From Acidimicrobiia bacterium (GTDB lineage: Bacteria; Actinomycetota; Acidimicrobiia; Spongiisociales; UBA5794), in assembly GCA_030066875.1 (NCBI GenBank), contig JASJAS010000003.1, positions 1 through 44,164 of the forward strand: a DNA stretch of 44,164 bases, read 5' to 3'. The position numbers were made by a program, and so were the translations under genes. The notes beneath the pieces were generated by a model. The model was not told where the DNA came from and did no database searches. It was given only the letters and a program-made list of their open reading frames with translations. Each line of letters starts with the position of its first letter. Positions within the stretch are counted from its first letter, which is position 1. This document shows positions 37,901 to 44,164 of this stretch, one piece after another.

Positions 37901-40164
37901 CCGGCCACGTCACGCACCATGGTTTCCACAAGAGCATCGTCAACGGCAACACCCACCCGGCTCGCCGGACCTGTGATGGTGGTACGCAGTTGCTCCTCGG
38001 CCGGCATCGTCACCGACACCAAACCGCGGCGCAACAACTCGCCGAATTCGGGGTACTCCAGCGGCCGGTCGTAGAAGTCGGCCCGCATCGTCACGATGAC
38101 TCGCACCCGCAGCGCGGGGTCGGTCACCAACCGGACCAGCAAGTCGAGGAAGCGAAGCCGCTCCGCGTCGTCGGTGGTGAGGGTGAACAGCTCCTCGAAC
38201 TGATCCACAACCAGCAGCACCTCGGCGTCGCGGGGCAGGAGCTCGTCGAAGACCGTACGCAGATCGGCATCGGGGGCTGCCAACGCATCCGATAAGCGGT
38301 CGGGCCGCTGCACGGCCACTCGCAGCAGCGCCGCCTCGAGTTCGCCCAGCGGCTGGCTCCCGGGATACATGTCGGTGATAACCCAGCGGTCCGACCCAGG
38401 CAGCGCCCCGCGCCGCATGACCGGAATCACGCCGGCCCGGATGACACTCGACTTGCCACATCCCGACGGTCCGACCGCACCCACCAGCCGGTGTCTCGCA
38501 ACCGCCTGCACCAGTTCCGTCACCAGCATTTCGCGCCCAAAGAAATCTCCGGCGTCGGACTCCTCGAAGGCGCGCAGGCCCTTGTACGGATTGCGCTCCT
38601 CCACCTCGAGCACCGGGGCTCCTTCACGCCCGATCCCGACAGCATGCGCCAGTTCGTGCATGAACTCTGGGACATCCGCGTAGCGCCGTTCGGTGTCTGG
38701 TGCTGTGGCGCACGCAATCACATTGTCCACGGCGACCGACAGATCGTCGCGCAGCTTCGAGACCGGCGGCAATGACTCACCGACACCCGGGATCCGGCCC
38801 GTCAACGCCGCATGGACCAGCACCCCCAGGCTGAATACATCGGATTGCACGACTGCCTTCTCGCCTGCCGCCTGCTCCGGTGACATGTACGCCGGGGCCG
38901 ACGTCACCGGTGGGCCATCCGCACCAAGCAGACCCGCCATGCCGAAGTCGCCTAGATAGGGATTGCCGTCCTCGTCGAACAGGACGTTGTGCGGAGTCAC
39001 GTCTCGGTGCACGACGCCCCGTTGGTGCGCGTAGCCGAGGGCGCTGCCCACAGCGGCGACCAAGTCCAGCACCATCGCCGGATCCAACGGGCCTTGATGG
39101 ATAACCCCCGAGAGATCACCACCCCGCAGATACGGCATGACCAGGTAGGCACCTTCGGGGTCACGCCAGAAGTCGAATAGGGAGACGATGTGGGGATGCT
39201 CCAACGCAGCTACCAGCTGCGCCTCCGCCTCAAAGCGGCGTATGAAATCGGCCCGGTTCGCCAGTTCGGGCCGAATCGCTTTGATGGCCACCTCCCGCCC
39301 CAAGCCTGGCTGCACGGCGTGCCAGACCACCCCTTGGGCGCCCTCCCCCAGCCGACCCAGCAATGAATAGCCCCGCAGGCGATCTGGGGCGGTCTCGACC
39401 AGCAGCGACGGATCCTGGGTGAGGATCTTGTTCTCCAACTCGCGTAGCTGCGGTGAAAGGTCGAGACCTACTTCGCCGAGCTGCTCCCGCAGCCGCCCGA
39501 AGGTGGCGACGGCATCCGCCTGGCGTCCGATTCGGTAGAGCGCCAATCCGAGCTGTCCCCAGAGTCGCTCTCGGTTTGGATGTTCGCGCGCCAGGGATTC
39601 CAGCTCGGGGATCAGCTCTGCGTGACGCCCGGTTGCCAACAGTAGGTCGACCCGTTCCTCGACCACCCCGCGACGCAGTTCGTGGAGTCGCTCTCGTTCC
39701 AACTGGGCAAACTCGTCATAGGCGAAGTCGGCATACGGATCCCCGTGCCAAAGGGCGAGCGCCTGGTCGAGCAGCCCAAGCGCTCTTCCCGGATCCGCAG
39801 AACGTAGGCGGCGCGCTTCCTCAACCAGTTTCTCGAACTCGAGCACATCGAGGTGCTCCGCATCGACCTCCAAGAGGTAGCCCGGGGCTTTGGTCGTGAT
39901 GATGTCGCCCGCTGCGCCGTGGCCGCCGTTGAGGCGTTCCCGCAGTTTGGACATGTGGTAATGCAAGGTGGAGACACCCACCTCGGTGTCGTCGCCGCCC
40001 CACACGTCGTCGAGCAGCCGGTCGGTGGAAACCACCTCGTTGGCGTGCAGCAGGAGGACGGCGAGGATGGCCCTCTGCTTGGGAGCGGTTATGCGCACCT
40101 GGCCGGTGGCAGATACAACCTCGAGGGGACCGAGAACATGGAACTCCAGTCCACCGGAATTCAT
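34936..40164 (-). CDS. BTAD/SARP-type regulator fused to Ser/Thr kinase, STAND-type NTPase, TM helix and beta-propeller (WD40-like) domain
   Basis: wHTH+BTAD (LEFHVLGPLEVVSATGQVRITAPKQRAILAVLLLHANEVVSTDRLLDDVWG); kinase (YSLLGRLGEGAQGVVW, VAIKAIRPE, HRDVTPHN, GDFGMAG, APAYMSPEQ); P-loop VGAVGPSGCGKSSVIRAGVIP and Walker B LLVVDQFEELFTL; TM RRRRNRRLVLTAFASAAVVAAVLAIVAFLA; repeated blade-like segments. Confidence 0.93.
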   Translation of the reverse strand: MNSGGLEFHVLGPLEVVSATGQVRITAPKQRAILAVLLLHANEVVSTDRLLDDVWGGDDTEVGVSTLHYHMSKLRERLNGGHGAAGDIITTKAPGYLLEVDAEHLDVLEFEKLVEEARRLRSADPGRALGLLDQALALWHGDPYADFAYDEFAQLERERLHELRRGVVEERVDLLLATGRHAELIPELESLAREHPNRERLWGQLGLALYRIGRQADAVATFGRLREQLGEVGLDLSPQLRELENKILTQDPSLLVETAPDRLRGYSLLGRLGEGAQGVVWHAVQPGLGREVAIKAIRPELANRADFIRRFEAEAQLVAALEHPHIVSLFDFWRDPEGAYLVMPYLRGGDLSGVIHQGPLDPAMVLDLVAAVGSALGYAHQRGVVHRDVTPHNVLFDEDGNPYLGDFGMAGLLGADGPPVTSAPAYMSPEQAAGEKAVVQSDVFSLGVLVHAALTGRIPGVGESLPPVSKLRDDLSVAVDNVIACATAPDTERRYADVPEFMHELAHAVGIGREGAPVLEVEERNPYKGLRAFEESDAGDFFGREMLVTELVQAVARHRLVGAVGPSGCGKSSVIRAGVIPVMRRGALPGSDRWVITDMYPGSQPLGELEAALLRVAVQRPDRLSDALAAPDADLRTVFDELLPRDAEVLLVVDQFEELFTLTTDDAERLRFLDLLVRLVTDPALRVRVIVTMRADFYDRPLEYPEFGELLRRGLVSVTMPAEEQLRTTITGPASRVGVAVDDALVETMVRDVAGQPGALPLLEYALTELFERRSGDQLSLGGYEKTAGVMGALGRRAEELYAQFEIPGRAAAQQVFLRLVTVEEGSEDTRRRIPLTELHGLGIEAAALDRVLDDFGKHRLLTFDRDPETREPTVEVAHEALLSRWDRLRSWIDERRDDLVVYRRLAAAVGEWQGSNRQAAYLISGGRLDHYEHFAAETDIALTAPEKEFLEVSREAAELAQTRRRRNRRLVLTAFASAAVVAAVLAIVAFLAQQRAEREELVARARDLASSAVAAVEEDPALAMNLAVLAVETLPEGEELGPALETALRTAKAADRSAGRYDELDAESWTNADVSPDGSTVAVAHGQQLVVFDSATMETELWSYQEPGPEALGSVAYSSDGEYVVASVVDERDKSTFGGEASDADGSPDPRLLVFDADSGELVHTQVVEVEGACLAWAGPGSWRSDLGLLGVAVQDCDWKGLTFQFVDTTTWDAVYQHPIPPNDLGDVVFAREGTLAAMLSGLNTEPRSWLVDTADWTIVRELPYSDGALSPDGELLVGIDQGPFPVVLEEATTGERIDLLHIGDSLGFGATFSPAGDVLAIGTFSESTLLFDPVTGELIDTIQPVLASSMILGEDHLYLAGSGVVSKWNTTDIDLGDLNTVPLGLYVGWNSIFWTSDGTVVADVYDYATAEWVLYPVDSSTGDLGEAIPYGDGAWLAPLPGDRAVMFRFRESPAGVREHGPLEVLDLSTGEFTEIAGCWMEEQAALAHDPCPNGRPHPAGEIALQGSRDGTEFMIFDSQETEAGETEVFVSIWDTSTFTETSRLSLGVQEGSRRGWLTSLLTEDYIVLHRGRDHPIEVRDRATGEEVLEVVASGNRTEHDRARNRIWVTDGFDTGVALLDLDTFEFRPVTGQVADAVWGLATSPSGDLVAVAAGDGWVRIYTDEGELRHAIPLPNPSDTWWLDEETLVVGTGNGPWTVMTLDPDRLVGAVKASLRRGFTEAECSLYEIDPCPTLEELQGG

Positions 40165-40259
40165 GGCAACTCACCGAATGAACCGCATGGAGAGAGGACG
40201 GCCTCATTCGGCCGCCGAGCGACGAGAACCTCTGGCGGACCAAGGACGTGATACTCCAC
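40161..40259 (-). other. 32-codon GTG-start ORF, possible leader peptide or truncated paralog of the downstream BTAD N-terminus
   Basis: Reverse complement reads VEYHVLGPPEVLVARRPNEAVLSPCGSFGELP*, cf. LEFHVLGPLEVVSA in the downstream protein. Stop and start overlap as ATGA; purine-rich AGGGAAGG upstream of the GTG. Confidence 0.5.
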
Positions 40260-40332
40260 CGGAGCCTTCCCTCTCTCGCCTGATCATCTTCTCATAGCCA
40301 GGAAGGGCCTACCAGAGGGATTCGCTCTCCCG

Positions 40333-41151
40333 TCACCACTCCTCGGCCCACGCCGGCGGCGGCCGTGGATCGGGTTCCGGGGCGCTCACATCGGCGATCA
40401 CGTGCGTGGCACCGTCGTCGAGCGATCGGGTCTCGAGGAGGCCGCCGGCGGTGGCGACCAAGAGACGCCCGGCTTCGTCCCAGTCCGCCCACTGCACGTC
40501 GTCGAGGAGCTGCATGTCGTCGCCCGTCTCCAGCCAGTAGACCGGAGGCTCGTCGCTCGGCTCACCCGTGCGAAAAGCTGCATAGCGTCCCTCGACGAAC
40601 AGCGACGCCCGACCCTGGGGTTGCCGTTTCGTCATGACGGCTCGTCGCCGCTCGTCCCACCAGTCACCTTCGCCCGGGGATGGGCTGTCGGCGCTCTCCA
40701 CCCAGCCGCGGCGACGCTCGACCGCGTACTGCCCGGGGAGCGTCCACCGCAGCCCATAGCGCCGTAGCAGAGGACGCGCCTCACCGACATCAGGATGCCC
40801 GGCGTCCGATTCGGCCGGGTCATCGATGAAGTGCATGCCCCTGGTGTACGTGGTGCCGCTGTTCCATGCCGCTAGAGCCGTCAGCCATGGCAGGCGCGAC
40901 ACCGCCTCGTAGATGTCACCCGCTGGCCAAGCCGACCCAACCTTCATCGCCGAATAGAGCAACCAGCGGCCGTCGGGCGACAGATCGCACTTCTGCGGAT
41001 AGATGACGCCGTGGAACCACGCTCCCGGCTCGTAGCGCCCCTCGTCGGTGTGCCATGCGCCGACATGAACCCAGTCGCTCGGGCCCCGACGCACCACGGC
41101 GACAATGGCGGCCGCCGTAGCCGGGATGCAGTAGATGCGGGGGGCTACCAA
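40333..41151 (-). CDS. Hypothetical protein
   Basis: 272-aa ORF overlapping the end of the TetR gene; contains DLSPDGRWLLYSAMKV-like beta-propeller-style segments. Confidence 0.6.
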   Translation of the reverse strand: MVAPRIYCIPATAAAIVAVVRRGPSDWVHVGAWHTDEGRYEPGAWFHGVIYPQKCDLSPDGRWLLYSAMKVGSAWPAGDIYEAVSRLPWLTALAAWNSGTTYTRGMHFIDDPAESDAGHPDVGEARPLLRRYGLRWTLPGQYAVERRRGWVESADSPSPGEGDWWDERRRAVMTKRQPQGRASLFVEGRYAAFRTGEPSDEPPVYWLETGDDMQLLDDVQWADWDEAGRLLVATAGGLLETRSLDDGATHVIADVSAPEPDPRPPPAWAEEW

Positions 41152-41717
41152 CTTCGCTCCGGAATGCGGTCCACCATCAGGTCGATCGCCTCGTGGAAGC
41201 TCCGATCGAGGTCCACCGGCATGCCGAAGCCGCCCTTGCGCTCCAGATCGACAAAACCGTGCAGCATGGCGCGCAAACCCCGGATTATGTGGACGGCTTC
41301 CTCTTCAGCGACTCCCAGCTCGGCGAACTCCTCGAAGAGCACCCGGACCGGCGCGGCCATCGCCTCATAGAGTTCGTCGTCTTCTCCAGGCTTCACCGCG
41401 GGGAGCAGCGACTCATAGAGCCCCGAATGCTCCGTGGCGAAGGTCCGGTAGGCGTGGGCGGCGGCTCGGATCGCGGCCCGCGGCTCCTTACCCTGTGTTG
41501 CAGCGGTGAAGACGGCGGTGAGGTGACGGGAGGCGTGGAGAGCCAGCTCGCGCCGCATGGCGGGGAGTCCCGCCACGTGGTTGTACAGCGAAGGGGTCTT
41601 GATCCCGAGCTCCTTGGCCACCGCAGACAGCGTGGCAGCCGCCAGCCCATCGCGATCGGCGATGGTGGCAGCTGCCCCTACGATGTCCTCGAGGGTGATT
41701 CCGACTTTGCGTCCCAT
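41145..41717 (-). CDS. TetR/AcrR family regulator (WHG-type C-terminal domain)
   Basis: TLEDIVGAAATIADRDGLAAATLSAVAKELGIKTPSLYNHVAGLPAMRRELALHASRHL. Confidence 0.94.
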   Translation of the reverse strand: MGRKVGITLEDIVGAAATIADRDGLAAATLSAVAKELGIKTPSLYNHVAGLPAMRRELALHASRHLTAVFTAATQGKEPRAAIRAAAHAYRTFATEHSGLYESLLPAVKPGEDDELYEAMAAPVRVLFEEFAELGVAEEEAVHIIRGLRAMLHGFVDLERKGGFGMPVDLDRSFHEAIDLMVDRIPERSW

Positions 41718-42163
41718 CAGCCTCCGTTGTTCGCCGCGGCTTCGGCGCGTTGCTTGATTGCCTGATTCATGGCTTCGAACCCGGCCTTGGTTCCCTTGTC
41801 CAATGATCGCGCAAACAGCGGTACGAGGATTCCGGTGAACTCCTCACGCTGCACGAACCGTGTCCCTTCCGTGGTCTCTTCCAACTCGAAGATGTGACGG
41901 CCGTCGAACACTCCGGGCAGAACCAGGCGTCCCAGCCATTCGAACTTCCGATTCGGCTCGACGACGGTGACCGTGGGTTGGAAGGTCATGCCTTTGCCCT
42001 CGGGTGGTTCCAACCGGTTGCGCAGCCTGGCCCCGACCTCGACGTCCCCGGCGGCCTCGACGATGAACGGATTCCACTCCGCATAGGCCGGAAGATCCGT
42101 GAGTGTGTCCCACACCACTGCTGCCGGTGCATCGATGCTGATTTCTGTGACTAGGTGCTTCAT
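41717..42163 (-). CDS. SRPBCC (START-like) domain protein
   Basis: MKHLVTEISIDAPAAVVWDTLTDLPAYAEWNPFIVEAAGDVEVGARLRNRLEPPEGKGMTFQPTVTVVEPNRKFEWLGRLVLPGVFDGRHIFELEE; ATG at 42163. Confidence 0.9.
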   Translation of the reverse strand: MKHLVTEISIDAPAAVVWDTLTDLPAYAEWNPFIVEAAGDVEVGARLRNRLEPPEGKGMTFQPTVTVVEPNRKFEWLGRLVLPGVFDGRHIFELEETTEGTRFVQREEFTGILVPLFARSLDKGTKAGFEAMNQAIKQRAEAAANNGG

Positions 42164-42204
42164 TTCCTGCTCCCTTCCTGGAGGACGAACCTCCTGACTA
42201 ATGG

Positions 42205-42222
42205 CTTTAGTTATAACTAAAG
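42205..42222. promoter_or_regulatory. Putative TetR operator
   Basis: Perfect 18-bp palindrome CTTTAGTTATAACTAAAG overlapping the -10 element and spacer. Confidence 0.8.
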
Positions 42223-42238
42223 GCTTTAGTCTTGTCAA
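42210..42238 (-). promoter_or_regulatory. Near-consensus housekeeping sigma promoter for the SRPBCC-TetR operon
   Basis: Minus strand TTGACA (42238-42233), 17-nt spacer, TATAAC (42215-42210). Confidence 0.85.
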
Positions 42239-42412
42239 GGGGTTCACCTTCGGAACGCTGTCGTCCCGCCCAGATAGGGTCCGGTCCGACCGACGAGAAC
42301 AGCTAATCGCCCAGAACGAACAGACCAATTGTGGCGCCGAGTCACAACAGCGAGACGAACGTGCGACATGCAGTGCCGCACCAAAGCGCCGATCCAATGC
42401 GTAGTCGCTAAT

Positions 42413-42724
42413 TCAGGGTTGTGCCGCGGGCGTAGTCCCGTCACCCATGCGGTTCATTCCATACCAACCGCCATAGATGATGGCCGCCGGGGCCAGGAGT
42501 ATTCCGAAACCCGGAATCATCGCCAGGACGCCAGCGGCGAGAAAGCCCAGGACGACCCCATATGCCGTCCACAGCCGCCTCCCGCGTGGCGCCCAAGCCA
42601 TCATCGCGCCGGTGACCATGCCGGCGAAGATGAGGACTATCGCAAAGAACTCGAGAACCGGGATCAGCGCAATGCCCGGGATCGCCCCGATGATCCCTCC
42701 GAGAACCGACTTGAGGAAACGCAT
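42413..42724 (-). CDS. Small hydrophobic membrane protein
   Basis: MRFLKSVLGGIIGAIPGIALIPVLEFFAIVLIFAGMVTGAMMAW... with GAGGAGG upstream of ATG at 42724. Confidence 0.7.
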   Translation of the reverse strand: MRFLKSVLGGIIGAIPGIALIPVLEFFAIVLIFAGMVTGAMMAWAPRGRRLWTAYGVVLGFLAAGVLAMIPGFGILLAPAAIIYGGWYGMNRMGDGTTPAAQP

Positions 42725-42914
42725 TTCCTCCTCCTCTAGCGAACAGCATCGCGCTGCGGAGAGCAGGCTTCCAGAGGGCAATCCCCCAGACGCGGGTAGG
42801 GGTCAACACCAGCAACCGCCGCAGCGAAATCCGACAGAAGCCCCTATCGAGCGCACTGTTCGCGTCGATACGGTCGCTGGAACGAAGGGTTGCTTATCGA
42901 TCCGAGGAGGACTT

Positions 42915-43424
42915 GTGACCGCACGAGTATGGACGATTCTTCTTCTCGCAGTCTTGCTGGCTTCCTGTGCTTCGGACCCCACGTCATCGAGCGAGTACCT
43001 CGACCTGCAGCAGGAGCGAGACGACCTCGCTGCACGGATCGCCGAGTTGGAGGCGCTACCGCCGATCGTCGAACAGTTCAAAGCGGCCTATGAGTCGGGC
43101 GATTTGGATGAAGTCCGAGGTATCTACACGGAAGACGGCATCTGGGCAACGACGGCCAACGTCTACGAGCTCTACTACGGACAAGAATCCCATATTGGCG
43201 AGTGGGGAACAGATGGCTACGAGTTCGCCCGTACCGCCACGCTGCATGCCGGTGAACTTGAGATCCTCGGCGCCATCCAGGTTGGTGACAACGCAGCCGC
43301 CTTCGGATGGCGATGGTCCGACTTCGCCTCCGGAACCGGAACGTTACACCTGCGGGGCGGCAAGATTGTGGTGGCATCGCTCAGCGTGACGGAGTTCGAG
43401 ATTCCGCCGCTGGCATCGTCCTAG
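42915..43424 (+). CDS. Lipoprotein with SnoaL/NTF2-like domain
   Basis: VTARVWTILLLAVLLASCASDP lipobox, short coiled-coil, then FKAAYESGDLDEVRGIYTEDGIWATTA; GTG at 42915 after GAGGAGG. Confidence 0.7.
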   Translation: MTARVWTILLLAVLLASCASDPTSSSEYLDLQQERDDLAARIAELEALPPIVEQFKAAYESGDLDEVRGIYTEDGIWATTANVYELYYGQESHIGEWGTDGYEFARTATLHAGELEILGAIQVGDNAAAFGWRWSDFASGTGTLHLRGGKIVVASLSVTEFEIPPLASS

Positions 43425-43433
43425 GTGGGTCGT

Positions 43434-44132
43434 ATGAAGACCCAAGTTAACGAAGACCTGATCGCCCCGCTGCCGGCCCCAGTGCAGCGCAGCTTGCGAC
43501 GCTCCGGTGTGGTTGGCAGAGAGATCCCGCGGTCGGTCGTTGTACGCCAGAAAGGTCGGCTTCGTAGCGCGCCCCACAGCAACTGGCTCGCCTTCACCGC
43601 GAGTGAGACTTACGACGTAGCCGAACCCGGCTTCGAGTGGCGAGCTGCGCTCAAGAAGGGCCCGGTCACCGTAGGAAGGGCCACCGATTCGCTGCACGCC
43701 GCCAGAGGCAAGATGAACGTCAAGCTGCTCGGCCTACTGACAGTGCTCGACCTCACCGGACCGGAGTTGGACCAAGGGACACTGCTGCGCTGGCTGAACG
43801 AGACAATGTGGTTTCCGGCGGTGTGGGCAACCCCCTTGATTGCCTGGCGGGCAGTCGATGAGAACACTGCCATCGGCTCCGTCACTGCCGGCGCCACCAA
43901 CGTCGAAGCCGCATTTCATTTCGACGACACGGGCCGTCTCGTCGACTTCCGGGCCGACCGCTATCGCCAGGTCAAGGACGGTTTCGAGCTGAGACCGTGG
44001 GCAACGCCGCTCTATGAACACGCTCGCTTCAACGGTCTCGAGCTGCCATCCCGGGGCGGTGGTGTCTGGATGCTGGACGATGAGGAGTTCGAGTACGTCC
44101 AGATCCACGTGCTCGACATCACCTACCCCTAG
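43434..44132 (+). CDS. Conserved hypothetical protein (resembles DUF6544/DUF6920-type proteins)
   Basis: APVQRSLRRSGVVG...VRQKGRLRSAPHSNWLAFTASETYDVAEPGFEWRAALKKGPVTVGRATDSLHAARGKMNVKLLGLLTV; ATG at 43434 (ORF opens at GTG 43425). Confidence 0.7.
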   Translation: MKTQVNEDLIAPLPAPVQRSLRRSGVVGREIPRSVVVRQKGRLRSAPHSNWLAFTASETYDVAEPGFEWRAALKKGPVTVGRATDSLHAARGKMNVKLLGLLTVLDLTGPELDQGTLLRWLNETMWFPAVWATPLIAWRAVDENTAIGSVTAGATNVEAAFHFDDTGRLVDFRADRYRQVKDGFELRPWATPLYEHARFNGLELPSRGGGVWMLDDEEFEYVQIHVLDITYP

Positions 44133-44164
44133 GAATTCTGGCGTCCGAGAGCGGAACATATTCC

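Overview
This is a high-GC window, probably from an actinobacterial (Acidimicrobiia-like) chromosome. That taxonomic guess rests only on protein flavour. About 30 protein genes are supported. There are no rRNA or tRNA genes, no CRISPR array and no transposase. Left to right: (1) a LacI-regulated sugar ABC transporter operon; (2) panB, flavin/F420-type oxidoreductases, a CNNM/CBS protein and a VanW protein; (3) a PadR-ino1 operon with a striking double palindromic operator; (4) endonuclease IV and pyrE; (5) a Ddn-like protein and a 2525-aa LPxTG surface protein with DUF11 domains and 12 SdrD_B-like repeats; (6) TetR, UppS, AtuA-like and tandem-GNAT genes, a hemolysin III, a cupin, and an SLC13 permease translationally coupled to a soluble REC-CNB-histidine kinase and a single-domain response regulator; (7) a 1742-aa BTAD/SARP + Ser/Thr kinase + STAND NTPase + TM + beta-propeller protein, preceded by a 32-codon ORF that resembles its own N-terminus; (8) a TetR/SRPBCC operon with a near-consensus promoter overlapping a perfect palindrome. 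Non-coding highlights are a dispersed intergenic palindrome family (GTTCTTGCGGAC...GTCCGCAAGAAC, about 5 copies), two matching terminator-like hairpins upstream of pyrE (candidate tandem sRNAs), and the operators. Product names come from reading the translations, with no database search.
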